This document shows, piece after piece, positions 25,153-34,127 of a stretch of DNA of 64,000 nucleotides. The notes under the pieces are model-generated. The model was not told where the DNA came from. It saw only the letters and a list, made by a program, of their open reading frames with translations, and did no database searches. The DNA lies in contig NZ_FMXQ01000010.1 in NCBI RefSeq assembly GCF_900104485.1, positions 1 to 64,000 on the forward strand, given 5' to 3'. Position numbers and translations under genes: made by a program. How positions within the stretch are numbered: the first letter of the stretch is position 1; the number at the start of each line of letters is the position of its first letter. Source of the stretch: Bauldia litoralis. GTDB lineage: Bacteria; Pseudomonadota; Alphaproteobacteria; Rhizobiales; Kaistiaceae.

Positions 25153-28100
25153 TCAGCCGGAATTGTCGAGCGCGGCGACCAGCCCGCGGTCGATGACCCC
25201 GTTCGCTTCGACGCCGATCCGGCGCTGGAAGGCGATGACCGCCTCGCGCGTCTTCGGTCCCTCGATCCCGTCCGGCGGGCCGGGGTCGTAGCCCTGCTCG
25301 GTCAGCAGCGCCTGAATCTTCATCACCAGCGCCTTCTGGTCCGCGGCGGTGATGCCGGTGCCCTTGCCATCCCAGCCACCTTCCGGTGCGGCGACGGTGT
25401 TGGCGGCGGCGAGCGGCGGCTTGGTCCGCCACGCCTGGACCGCGGCGCGGGCGGCGACCAGTTCGTCGGGCGACAGGAGCGCGGCGACCTCGTCGCGGCG
25501 GGCCGCGGCGTCCTTGTCCCCGGCAGCGGCGGCGACCGCGAACCACTTGTAGGATTCGCCGAGATTCTTCTCGGGGCCGAGCCCGCGGGCATAGATGACG
25601 CCGAGATTGTACTGGCTGTCCTTGACCCCGTAATTGGCGGCGGCGAGGAACCATTCGACCGCCTTGTTGACATCCGGCCGATCGCCGACGCCCTCGCTCA
25701 TCATGACGGCAAGGTTGTGCATCGCGCCGATATTGCCCTGGTCGGCGGCGCGCTGGTACCAGTTGACGGCCTCGGTGAGGTCCTTGTCGACGCCCTGACC
25801 GCGCTCGTAGAGGCTGCCCAGCCGATATTGCGCGACCGCGAGACCGCCATTGGCGGCGCGGCGATACCATTCGGCGGCGACCGCCAGGTCCTTGGCGACG
25901 TCGCGGCCCTCGGCGAACCGGTTGGCGATCTCGAAAGCGGCGGACGGATCGCCCAAGCTGGCTGCTTCACGCAGTTGATCCGACCCGACCAGCGGCAGGC
26001 CTGGGTCCTGGGGGATGGCGGCGGAGACGGGGCGCGGCGCGGCCGACGCGGCTGATGGTTTCCCGCCGCCTTCGAAGACGTTGGCGAAGCGCTCGTCGGC
26101 CGTCGCGGCATTTGCCAGATCAATCGCCGCCTTGGCGCTGGACGGCGGCGCCACCATCGCGACAGCGTCGACCCGCGGCACGGTCGGCGAGCCGGCGCTG
26201 CCTGCGGCGGGACGGCGAGCCGTGTCGGCGACTGCAACGGGCTGGCTGATTTCGGGCGGCTCCAGTCCGGCGGTGCTTTTCGGGCTGTTCGGCCGCAGGC
26301 CGAAGACCTGGAAGGCGCCGAGCGCCAGGACGATGGCCGCCGCCGCCAGCAGCAGCGGCTTCTTGCGGTTGCGGATCGCATGGCCGATGCGGGCGAAGGG
26401 ACTGACCTTGTGTTCGGCCTCGGCCGGTTCCGGCTGTGCGGTGGCGTCGGCCTCGGCGACCGCGGCCTGGGCGGCACGGCGCGCGGCGGCGATGAAGTCA
26501 GCCCGCCTGTCGGTCGGCTTGCGATCCGGATCGGTGGCGCTCGAGGCGAGTTCGCGCAGCGCGGCGAGATCCGACTTGCCCTGCTTCGGCTCGTCCGACC
26601 GCTTGCCATCACGAGGCCCGGCGGCGGGTGGCATGACGGGAGCAACGGCCGGTGCGACACGGTCATATCCCGACTCGGGGCCGAAGGTCCCGGTGGCGGC
26701 CACGGCAACGACATGCTCCTCGGCCGGCTCGCCTTCAAGACGGCCAAGTCGCTCGACGACCGTGGCGAGCGCCCCCTGCAGCGAACCGATGGTCTGCTCG
26801 GTCCGCTCGCCGGTGTCGCCGACCGCCTTGCTGATCTGGTCGAGGTCCTGGCGGAGCGCCTCGAGCAGCTCGTGGTCTTCATTGTGGCTGGCAAAGTCGC
26901 GGACTGCCTCGCGGGCCGCAATTCGCGCCGCCTCGACCGATTCCTCGCGGCCATCCGCCAGCCCGGCCTGGAGGCGCTGGAGGTTCGTCTCGAGATCCTT
27001 GAGCGCCTCGGTCCGGGGACCGGCGCGCTCGAGTTCGTCGGCGAGGGCGGCGATCCTTGTTTCGAGCGCGGCCAGTTGTCCGGCGTCGGCATCCGGCCGC
27101 GACGCCGCCTCGATCCGCGTTGCGAGTTCGCGGACCTGGTCTTCGAGCTCGGCGACGCGTGGCGACTCGCGGTTGGCGATCTCGTCACGGATGCTGGCGA
27201 TCTCGTCCCTGATCGCGTCGAGTGCGCCGGGATCGGCCGTACGAAGATTGAGGTTCTCGATCGCCGCCGCCAGACGTTCCAGCCGGTCGTCCAGTCCGTC
27301 GATGACGTCCTTCATCGGGATCTGCGAGAGTGCGTCCTCGAGCCGTTCGGCCATCGCATCGAGACGCCGTTCGACCCGGTCGAGCGCCGCCGCTTCGCGA
27401 TCGACGTCGGCGGTGTCGCGCGCCTCGAGGCTCTGCCTGATCTCGGCCACGGTGGCGACGAGGCGGGCAATGGCATCGTCGTCGGTCGTCGGCGTGCGGA
27501 CCGACGTCATCTCCTCGAGCGCGCTGCGGAGTTCGGCAACGTTGGCCGCGAGGCCCGGCAGCGCCGCCATGTCCGGCCCGCTGCCCTGCGAAGCGGCGAT
27601 ATCCTCGATGGCGCCGCGGATGTCGGCCAGCGAAGACGCCATGCCGACCGCGATCGCCTCCGACGCCGACTGGCGGGCGCTGAGCGTGGTCTCGATGGTG
27701 CGAGCCAGCTCGTTGACGCGCATCTCCAGGCGCGACACGGCCTGCGGGCTGTCGTCGCTCTCCAGCGACCAGCGGAGCGACGCGACCTCCTCGCCAAGCG
27801 CATCGAGCTTGCCGCGATCGGGCAGGCGGTGGGCGAGATCGTCGAAACGCTGGAGCAGCGTCTCCTCGCGGGCGGTGCCGGCGACCGTTGCGGCGAAGGT
27901 CTCAAGCTCGGCGCGGATGGCCTTGAGCAGGGCGCGATCCGCCGGCGCTTCCGCCGCCAGCGCGTCGATCCGGTCGAGCAGCGCCGTCTCCGCGCCCCTG
28001 TCGCCGACAACCCGCTGGAGTTCGTCGATTGCGTCGCGGACCTCTCTCAGCAACGCGCGGTCGAGCGGTGCTTCGGCAGCGAGCGCATCGAGGCGGTCGA

Positions 28101-29175
28101 GCAGCGCCGCCTCGCGCCCGGTATCCGAGACAATGCCGCGAAGCCCGTCGATCGCGTCGCGGATTTCATTGAGCAGGGCACGATCGCGCGGCGCTTCGGC
28201 TGCCAGCGCGTCGATCCTTCGGACCACGGATCCGCGTGTTTCCTCGTCATCCGCGACATCGCGGACCGTCTTCACCACGCGTTGCTCAAGCCCGGCCATG
28301 TCGCCGCGCAGGGCCTGCAGGGCCTCGGCCACGGCGGCTTCCGCCGACGCGGCGGATCGATCCCGCTCCACCTGTGCGCCGGCAAGGCGATCGACGAGCT
28401 CGGCCAGGGAGGTCTCGACCTGACGGGCGCGTCCCTCATCCCGGCGCGCGACCGGTTCCTCGGGGCGCGGCCTGCGGGCGCCGGCTTCCTGGAGACGGGC
28501 CTCGAGATTCCTCAGCGTGCGATCGAGGCCGGCGGAGAGCGAGGGCTGGCGCTCCTGCGGTTTCGGACCGGCGGCAAGCAGATCGTCGAGACGGGCGCGA
28601 AGATCGCCGAGCGTATCGGCCGAAGCGGGAGGGGAAACCGGAGAGGGCGGCGTTCGCTCGGCCATCGCCGCGATACTGGTGTCGAGCCTGCGAATGGCGT
28701 CGGCAACGCTGCTCGTGGAGTCCATCGTCTTCGCCCTTCCGGAGCTTCGCAATCCCTCTATCGTCGCCCGGGCCGACTCATCGGCATCGTCGAGATCGCC
28801 GGCGAGGCGATCAACCATGGCGACGATCTTGCCGAGCGCCTCGCGATCGGCTGCGCCAGCCCGCGCTGCGCTGCCGACGCGGCCCAGGGCCGCTTCGATT
28901 TCGCCGAGGCGGCCGGTCAGATCGGTCACCGCCGACCGGGCTTCGGCCCGCATCGCCTGGACCCGCCGGGCCAGACGCACCACCGACTCGGCGACGGCCC
29001 GCAACTGGTTGTCATGGCGCCCCTGACGCTCCGCAACACCGACCTCCGCCGCATGGTCGGCAATCGCCCGGCGCAGCCATTCGTCAAGCGAGACACCCGA
29101 TCGACGCGCGGCTTCCTGCGCTGCCGCGCGAGCCTCGTCGTCAACCTTTATGCTCCACGACATGCCCGACTTCAT
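25153..29175 (-). CDS. podJ: PodJ-like polar localisation protein with SEL1 and peptidoglycan-binding domains
   Basis: A 1,340-residue single-pass membrane protein. The N-terminal cytoplasmic part (to about 930) is long, acidic and coiled-coil-rich, with imperfect tandem units around ALLDRLDALAAEAP (about 330-440). A Lys/Arg-flanked transmembrane helix (about 935-957) follows. The periplasmic part has four to five SEL1 repeats (about 1070-1215; for example AAEWYRRAANGGLAVAQYRL) and a C-terminal peptidoglycan-binding domain (about 1280-1338; IQALLTEQGYDPGPPDGIEG). This layout is that of PodJ, which organises one cell pole in alphaproteobacteria. The start at ATG 29175 is chosen over the longer upstream frame. 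Confidence 0.9.
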   Translation of the reverse strand: MKSGMSWSIKVDDEARAAAQEAARRSGVSLDEWLRRAIADHAAEVGVAERQGRHDNQLRAVAESVVRLARRVQAMRAEARSAVTDLTGRLGEIEAALGRVGSAARAGAADREALGKIVAMVDRLAGDLDDADESARATIEGLRSSGRAKTMDSTSSVADAIRRLDTSIAAMAERTPPSPVSPPASADTLGDLRARLDDLLAAGPKPQERQPSLSAGLDRTLRNLEARLQEAGARRPRPEEPVARRDEGRARQVETSLAELVDRLAGAQVERDRSAASAEAAVAEALQALRGDMAGLEQRVVKTVRDVADDEETRGSVVRRIDALAAEAPRDRALLNEIRDAIDGLRGIVSDTGREAALLDRLDALAAEAPLDRALLREVRDAIDELQRVVGDRGAETALLDRIDALAAEAPADRALLKAIRAELETFAATVAGTAREETLLQRFDDLAHRLPDRGKLDALGEEVASLRWSLESDDSPQAVSRLEMRVNELARTIETTLSARQSASEAIAVGMASSLADIRGAIEDIAASQGSGPDMAALPGLAANVAELRSALEEMTSVRTPTTDDDAIARLVATVAEIRQSLEARDTADVDREAAALDRVERRLDAMAERLEDALSQIPMKDVIDGLDDRLERLAAAIENLNLRTADPGALDAIRDEIASIRDEIANRESPRVAELEDQVRELATRIEAASRPDADAGQLAALETRIAALADELERAGPRTEALKDLETNLQRLQAGLADGREESVEAARIAAREAVRDFASHNEDHELLEALRQDLDQISKAVGDTGERTEQTIGSLQGALATVVERLGRLEGEPAEEHVVAVAATGTFGPESGYDRVAPAVAPVMPPAAGPRDGKRSDEPKQGKSDLAALRELASSATDPDRKPTDRRADFIAAARRAAQAAVAEADATAQPEPAEAEHKVSPFARIGHAIRNRKKPLLLAAAAIVLALGAFQVFGLRPNSPKSTAGLEPPEISQPVAVADTARRPAAGSAGSPTVPRVDAVAMVAPPSSAKAAIDLANAATADERFANVFEGGGKPSAASAAPRPVSAAIPQDPGLPLVGSDQLREAASLGDPSAAFEIANRFAEGRDVAKDLAVAAEWYRRAANGGLAVAQYRLGSLYERGQGVDKDLTEAVNWYQRAADQGNIGAMHNLAVMMSEGVGDRPDVNKAVEWFLAAANYGVKDSQYNLGVIYARGLGPEKNLGESYKWFAVAAAAGDKDAAARRDEVAALLSPDELVAARAAVQAWRTKPPLAAANTVAAPEGGWDGKGTGITAADQKALVMKIQALLTEQGYDPGPPDGIEGPKTREAVIAFQRRIGVEANGVIDRGLVAALDNSG

Positions 29176-29454
29176 CCGTCTTGCCCCACCGCCGGCGCGG
29201 CACCCCCGAGGTCGGAGACCGGGCGATTCCAGACCTTGCGCCCAAGGCGCGACAAGGGAATCAGCGTCCGCTCCGACATGACCCACCCTTCGGCAATCAT
29301 GGTAAACAGGGGGTTAACCCGCGCGCTTCTCGTCAAAGCCCCGGTAAGAAGCCTTAACGCGCGACGGCAGCGGACAGGCGCCGGCCAGACACGCATCTAT
29401 CCCCAGCAGGACTCGACAAACCCGCTCCGCCGGGATAAGTCGAGGAGGTATTTA
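29176..29454. other. Divergent intergenic region podJ / S24 repressor
   Basis: No gene is evident here. The region presumably holds the promoters of podJ (minus strand) and the S24-type regulator (plus strand). I see no convincing -35/-10 pair; the only clear symmetric element is the separate inverted repeat at 29455-29474. Confidence 0.4.
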
Positions 29455-29474
29455 TTCCTGTCAGCCGACGGGAA
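29455..29474 (+). promoter_or_regulatory. Candidate operator upstream of S24-type regulator
   Basis: TTCCTGTC, a 4-base spacer, then GACGGGAA: seven of eight pairs match. The symmetry continues weakly outward (TAT and ATA). It lies 22 bases before the GTG start of the helix-turn-helix/S24 gene, a suitable place for autorepression. Confidence 0.4.
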
Positions 29475-29495
29475 CATACGGCACGGAGGGGTCTC

Positions 29496-30140
29496 GTGCT
29501 GTCGCATGGACAGATATGGGCGGCGATCGACAAGCTCGCCGAACGCAAGAAACTCACCGCGTCCGGCCTGGCGCGCCGCGCCGGGCTCGACCCGACGACC
29601 TTCAACCGGTCGAAGCGGGTCGCGGCGGACGGTCGCGATCGCTGGCCGTCGACCGAAAGCCTCGCCAAGATTCTCGAGGCGACCGGGACGTCGATGACGG
29701 ATTTCCTCGGCTTTCTCGGCGAGCGCCCGCGTCGCGCCCGCAGCGTCGAACCGTTGCGCCAGGTGCCGCTCCTCGGCCTCGCCCAGGCGGGCGCCGGCGG
29801 GTTCTTCGACGACGGCGGCTTCCCGGCCGGCCAGGGATGGGACCAGATCAACTATCCCGGGCCGAACGGCGACGGCGCCTATGCGCTCGAAGTCAGCGGC
29901 GACTCGATGACGCCGCTCTACCGGGACGGCGATGTCATCATCGTCTCGCCGGCCGCCGAATGCCGGCGCGGCGACCGGGTGGTGGTCAAGACCACCGAGG
30001 GCGAGGTGATGGCCAAGATCCTCCAGCGCAAGACGTCGAAGGTCGTCGTGCTGGCGTCCTTCAACGCCGAACATGAGGACAGGACGCTGTCGCCCGGCGA
30101 CATCGAATGGATGGCGCGGATCGTCTGGGCAAGCCAGTGA
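29496..30140 (+). CDS. HTH regulator with S24 (LexA-type) protease domain
   Basis: A 214-residue protein. An N-terminal XRE-type helix-turn-helix occupies about 17-45. The S24 domain occupies about 90-212, with the catalytic Ser137 in GDSMTPLY and the Lys174 in EVMAKIL. An Ala-Gly pair in GLAQAGAGG (about 94-102) is a possible self-cleavage site. This is the CI-like repressor form, widespread as a single chromosomal gene in Hyphomicrobiales; no phage genes are nearby. GTG at 29496 has GGAGG directly upstream. The stop overlaps the next gene's GTG (GTGA). Confidence 0.88.
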   Translation: MLSHGQIWAAIDKLAERKKLTASGLARRAGLDPTTFNRSKRVAADGRDRWPSTESLAKILEATGTSMTDFLGFLGERPRRARSVEPLRQVPLLGLAQAGAGGFFDDGGFPAGQGWDQINYPGPNGDGAYALEVSGDSMTPLYRDGDVIIVSPAAECRRGDRVVVKTTEGEVMAKILQRKTSKVVVLASFNAEHEDRTLSPGDIEWMARIVWASQ

Positions 30141-30808
30141 CCGGCGACGGCGCACCGTCGATGCCTCCCCGCCGCGCGCCGCGCGGCCGCGCCGTTGCCC
30201 TCGGCGTCACCATGTTGACCCTGATCCTTGCCGCGCTCGCCCCGCCGACGATGGCGCAGGACCTGGAGCGGGTGCCGCGGGCGACGCGCAACGTCACCCC
30301 GCCGGGAATCCTGCCCGGCCCCGCCGTCGACGGGCCGCTCTACCGCGAGCCGACGCCACCTGCTCCGCCGCAGCCGCCGAAATGGCGCCGCTTCTTCCTG
30401 CCGCGGACGACGGATGGTGCAACCTTCATCACCAAGGAGGGCCTGACCATCAAGGTCTATGGCGTCGCGCCGCCGGCGGTCGATCAGACCTGCCAACGCG
30501 CCGATGGCGAGACCTGGCCCTGCGGACGGACCGCGCTGTTCTCGCTGCGGATGTTCCTGCGCGGCCGGGCGGTCGAATGCTTCCTGCCGCCGCTCGACGG
30601 CATCGACCGGGCCATCGCCCCGTGCCGGGTCGGGCAGATCGACGTTGGCTGGTGGCTGCTCAGCCAGGGCTGGGCGACGCCGGACGACAACGCGACGGAC
30701 GACTACCGGACCGCGGCGCGGGAAGCGCGCTGCGAACGGGTCGGCATGTGGCGCGGCGCGGAGCCCGATCCGGACTGTCCGGCCGTCCAGCCTGCGCCAC
30801 CGTCCTGA
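30137..30808 (+). CDS. Secreted thermonuclease-like protein, catalytic site degenerate
   Basis: A protein of about 223 residues. A hydrophobic signal segment (about 18-41, ending TMAQ) and a Pro-rich linker (about 60-83) precede a small SNase-like barrel (about 88-205). The barrel holds ITKEGLTIKVYGVAPPAVDQ, then CGRTALFSLRMFLRGRAVEC and LLSQGWATPDD. In active staphylococcal-type nucleases the LxGIDAPE segment supplies catalytic Arg and Glu; here the corresponding VYGVAPPAVDQ lacks them, so nuclease activity is doubtful. It has six Cys residues, suggesting disulfides. GTG at 30137 overlaps the upstream stop by 4 bases; ATG at 30161 is an alternative. Confidence 0.75.
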   Translation: MTGDGAPSMPPRRAPRGRAVALGVTMLTLILAALAPPTMAQDLERVPRATRNVTPPGILPGPAVDGPLYREPTPPAPPQPPKWRRFFLPRTTDGATFITKEGLTIKVYGVAPPAVDQTCQRADGETWPCGRTALFSLRMFLRGRAVECFLPPLDGIDRAIAPCRVGQIDVGWWLLSQGWATPDDNATDDYRTAAREARCERVGMWRGAEPDPDCPAVQPAPPS

Positions 30809-30811
30809 GGG

Positions 30812-32473
30812 TCAGGTGACCAGTTCGCCGGCCACGGCGCGGGCGATCAGGGCGCGGGTCTCCGGGATGCCGTAAATGGCGACGAAGGACCCGAAGCGCG
30901 GGCCGCGCTCCATGCCGAGCAAGATTTCATACAGCGTGGCGAACCAGGTCAGCGCGACGCCCGGGCGGCCGTCCGGCGCCGTCTTCTTGGTGTCCTGGAA
31001 GCGCACGAAGGAGCGGCCGACCTCGTAGATGGTGTTCTGGCAATCGGCGGCATCGGCATCGAGCGGCAGGCCGGCCAGCGCCTCGTCGAGGGCGAGCAGC
31101 GCCTCGCGCTCCTCCGCGTCGGCCTCGCGGAACCGCTTCGTCGGCGCGACGAAATCGTCATAGTAGCGAACCGCGTAGCCGGCCAGTTCGTCGAGCTTCG
31201 GATGGCTCTCCGGCGTCACGCCATCGACATGGCGGGTGATGAAGCCCCACAGCACGTCCTTGTCGTCGGCGTTGGAGGCGGCGGCGAGGTTGAGCAGCAT
31301 CGCGAAGCCGATCGGCATGTCGATCGACGGCGGCGTGCCGGCATGGACATGCCAGACCGGATTTCCAAGCCTCTGGTCGATCTCCTGGCGGCCGAAGGCG
31401 CCGAGGAACGAAAAATACTCGTCGACGGCGCGCGGGATGACGTCGAAATAAAGCCGCTTGGCCGCCTTCGGCTTCTGGAACATGAACAGCGACAGGCTTT
31501 CCGGCGACGCGTAGGTCAGCCATTCCTCGATGGTCAGGCCGTTGCCCTTCGACTTCGATATCTTCTGGCCGGTCTCGTCGAGGAAGAGCTCGTAGTTGAA
31601 CCCCTCCGGCGGCGCGCCGCCGAGCAGCTTGCAGATGCGGTTGGACAGGCGCACCGAGTCGATCAGGTCCTTGCCCGACATCTCGTAGTCGACGCCGAGC
31701 GCCGCCCAGCGCAGCGCCCAGTCGGCCTTCCACTGGCACTTGACGCCACCGCCGGTAACCGGCTGCTCGACCAGCTTACCCGTCTCCGGATCGCGATAGA
31801 CGATGGCACCGGCGTCGAGCTTGCGCTCGAGGATGGGAACCTGGAGGACTGCCCCGGTGGTCGGGCTGAGCGGCAGAAAAGGCGAATAGGTCTCGCGCCG
31901 TTCCTCCCTGAGGCTCGGCAGCATGATCGCCATCACCTCGTCATAGGCTTCGAGCATCTTCAGCAGCATCGCGTCGAAACGGCCAGCGCGGTATGTCTCG
32001 GTGGCGCTCTGGAACTCGTAGTCGAAGCCGAAGCGGTCGAGAAAACGTCGCAGCCGGGCGTTGTTGTGGGCGCCAAAGCTGTCATGCTCGCCAAACGGAT
32101 CGGGCACGCTGGTCAGCGGCTGGTCGAGATACCCGGTCATCATCTCCCGGTTCGGGACGTTGTCGGGAACCTTGCGCAGCCCGTCCATGTCGTCGGAGAA
32201 GCAGATCAGCCGGGTCGGCACCGCGTCGACGGTCAGCACCCGGAAGGCGGTGCGGACCATTGTGGTGCGGGCGACCTCTCCGAAGGTCCCGATATGCGGC
32301 AGCCCCGAGGGACCGTAGCCGGTCTCGAAGACGACCTCCGCCGGCGGCGCTGGCGCATGCCCGATCCGCGCAACGATCTTGCGCGCCTCCTCGAAGGGCC
32401 AGGCTTTCGAGCGTTGGGCGGAGTCGGCGAGTTCGGGCGTGATCTCGATCGGCGGGGCGTCGGAAGGGCTCAT
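30812..32473 (-). CDS. lysK: Lysyl-tRNA synthetase, class I
   Basis: A 553-residue class I enzyme, unrelated to the class II LysS of most bacteria. The HIGH-type motif appears as [13 protein letters not shown] (about 55-67) and the KMSKS motif as KISKSKGNG (about 304-312). It charges tRNA-Lys. Class I LysRS is typical of alphaproteobacteria, spirochaetes and archaea. ATG at 32473 is used; a longer frame from 32530 has no family support. It converges on the thermonuclease-like gene with a 3-base gap. Confidence 0.95.
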   Translation of the reverse strand: MSPSDAPPIEITPELADSAQRSKAWPFEEARKIVARIGHAPAPPAEVVFETGYGPSGLPHIGTFGEVARTTMVRTAFRVLTVDAVPTRLICFSDDMDGLRKVPDNVPNREMMTGYLDQPLTSVPDPFGEHDSFGAHNNARLRRFLDRFGFDYEFQSATETYRAGRFDAMLLKMLEAYDEVMAIMLPSLREERRETYSPFLPLSPTTGAVLQVPILERKLDAGAIVYRDPETGKLVEQPVTGGGVKCQWKADWALRWAALGVDYEMSGKDLIDSVRLSNRICKLLGGAPPEGFNYELFLDETGQKISKSKGNGLTIEEWLTYASPESLSLFMFQKPKAAKRLYFDVIPRAVDEYFSFLGAFGRQEIDQRLGNPVWHVHAGTPPSIDMPIGFAMLLNLAAASNADDKDVLWGFITRHVDGVTPESHPKLDELAGYAVRYYDDFVAPTKRFREADAEEREALLALDEALAGLPLDADAADCQNTIYEVGRSFVRFQDTKKTAPDGRPGVALTWFATLYEILLGMERGPRFGSFVAIYGIPETRALIARAVAGELVT

Positions 32474-32674
32474 TTCGGTCACCGGTTGTCTTGGGCGGGC
32501 GGACCCTAGAGCAAACTCGGTTTCGATCAAATGCCGAACTTCGGGTGCTGTCGACCCCGTGCCACATCAGCCGGGCAGTGGAACACCGCTGCGCCCTTCG
32601 GCCGCGACGGCGTGCTTGCCTCGCGACCGCCGAGGCCATAGGGTTCGGCCGGAATCCGAACATCGAGGCACCCC

Positions 32675-33097
32675 ATGAATCAAACGGTCAAGACCGTCCC
32701 GCACCACGACGCCCTGATCTACGCAATGGTCACGATCTCAGCGGTCGACCGGAGCATGACCGACCGCGAGTTGAAGACGATCGGCGATATCGTCCAGACC
32801 CTGCCGATCTTCGCCGATTTCGACCATGAGAAGCTGGTCGACACGGCCGAGGCCTGCGGCGCCCTGATGCAGGGCGAGGACGGTTTGCAGGCGGTGCTCA
32901 ACGTCATCGCCTCCTCGCTGCCGCCCAAGCTCTACGAGACCGTCTATGCCCTGGCCGTCGACGTGGCGGCGGCGGACCTGCATGTCGAGCAGGAGGAGCT
33001 TCGCTTCCTGCAATTGCTGCGCGACCGGCTGAACCTCGAGAAGCTGGTGATCGCGGCGATCGAACGCGGCGCCCGCGCCCGGCACGCGGTCGCGTAG
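32675..33097 (+). CDS. TerB-family protein
   Basis: A 140-residue all-helical protein of the TerB type. It carries acidic metal-binding-like positions in VDRSMTDRELKTI (about 24-36) and VAAADLHVEQEELRFLQLL (about 97-115), the paired D/E motifs of the fold. Single TerB-domain proteins occur widely without a tellurite-resistance cluster, and none is present here. The function is unknown; a membrane stress role is inferred for the family. Confidence 0.85.
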   Translation: MNQTVKTVPHHDALIYAMVTISAVDRSMTDRELKTIGDIVQTLPIFADFDHEKLVDTAEACGALMQGEDGLQAVLNVIASSLPPKLYETVYALAVDVAAADLHVEQEELRFLQLLRDRLNLEKLVIAAIERGARARHAVA

Positions 33098-33107
33098 CCC
33101 TTCCCGT

Positions 33108-33998
33108 TCAGAAGAACCCGACCGGGAAGGAGCGGAGATAGAGCTCCGCGAAGACGCCTTTCTCGTAAAGCGAGGACAGGGCGGAATCGATCGCCTGCTT
33201 GAGATCGACCGCGCCGCGCGGCACGGCAATCGCCATGCCCTCGCCGAAGAAGCGCGATTCCATGTAGGGCCCGCCGGCGAACACGCAGCAGCCGCCGGCC
33301 GCCTCGCTCTGCAGCCAGAAGCTGAGCTGCATGCCGTCACCGAAATGCGCGTCGGCCTCGCCGGATTTCAGCGCCGCGCGCGCCGCCTCCGGCGTCGGGA
33401 AGAGCTTGCGCCCGACCTCGGGAAAGAAGGCCGCCAGATAGGCCTCATGGGCGCTGCGGGCGACCACGGCCAGGGTCTTGCCGGAAAGCCCCTCGGCCGT
33501 CGGGTCGAAGGCCTCGCCGTCGGCGCGGACGACGAAACGGCCCGGCGACCGCATGTAGATATCCGAAAAGTCGAGTTCCTGGCGCGCATCGGCGGTCACC
33601 GCGATGCCGGCGACGATCGCATCGGCGTCGCCCTCGCGCAGGACGCGCAGGAGATCGTCCCATTCGCGCGCCTGGATGGTGCAGCGGATGCCGAGTTCAT
33701 CGCAGATGGCGCGGGTCAGGTCGACGTTGAAGCCGGTCAGCCGCCCCTCCTCGTTAAGGAAACTGAAGGGCGGAAAATCGTCGGTGGTCAGGAAGCGGAT
33801 CACCGGAACCGATCCCGCCGGCGGGCGTTCGACCCGGCGTTTCGGATCCCAGAAGCCAGGAATGACCGGGGTGGAGACCTCCGTCTCCTGGGCAGCGGCT
33901 GCCCCGGCGATCATCGATCCCGACGCGCCAGCTACAACCACAAGCAGGCATATCCCTGCAACCCGGGCGAAACGACGCGAGATTCGTGCTGATTTCAT
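33108..33998 (-). CDS. Periplasmic solute-binding protein, amino-acid type (SBP_bac_3)
   Basis: A 296-residue protein with a signal peptide (about 1-36, ending AAAQE). Its SBP_bac_3 fold is marked by IRFLTTDDFPPFSFLNEEGR (about 67-86), LTGFNVDLTRAICDELGIRC, and VAGIAVTADARQELDFSDIY. No permease or ATPase lies next to it, so it is an orphan binding protein or a sensor-like component. A Cys-Cys pair (GGCCVFAGG, about 236-244) is unusual for the family. Confidence 0.85.
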   Translation of the reverse strand: MKSARISRRFARVAGICLLVVVAGASGSMIAGAAAAQETEVSTPVIPGFWDPKRRVERPPAGSVPVIRFLTTDDFPPFSFLNEEGRLTGFNVDLTRAICDELGIRCTIQAREWDDLLRVLREGDADAIVAGIAVTADARQELDFSDIYMRSPGRFVVRADGEAFDPTAEGLSGKTLAVVARSAHEAYLAAFFPEVGRKLFPTPEAARAALKSGEADAHFGDGMQLSFWLQSEAAGGCCVFAGGPYMESRFFGEGMAIAVPRGAVDLKQAIDSALSSLYEKGVFAELYLRSFPVGFF

Positions 33999-34030
33999 GC
34001 CGCAATTCCGTCGTTCGCGCTTTTTCTCTT

Positions 34031-34043
34031 CACCTAATAGGTG
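34031..34043. promoter_or_regulatory. Short perfect palindrome upstream of glycosyltransferase
   Basis: CACCTA-A-TAGGTG is a perfect 6-1-6 palindrome, lying between the divergent solute-binding-protein and glycosyltransferase genes. It may be an operator; the position is suitable but nothing else supports it. Confidence 0.25.
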
Positions 34044-34127
34044 CTTTCGGCTGAAATACAGCCAAAGATGTATGGGCCCGGGCCCCGGCCGGAGACAACC
34101 GGCGGCTCCCGGGGGTGGGGGGACATT

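Noticed and set aside
26380-29697. A 1,105-codon plus-strand open frame over podJ
   Set aside because: It mirrors the repetitive acidic PodJ coding region on the opposite strand and has no domain or ribosome binding site.
29496-30140. Prophage indicated by a CI-like S24 repressor
   Set aside because: No integrase, structural or lysis genes surround it; single S24 regulators of this form are common chromosomal genes in this order.
32675-33097. Tellurite resistance locus
   Set aside because: Only a single TerB-domain gene is present; no terA, terC, terD or terZ homologue is nearby.
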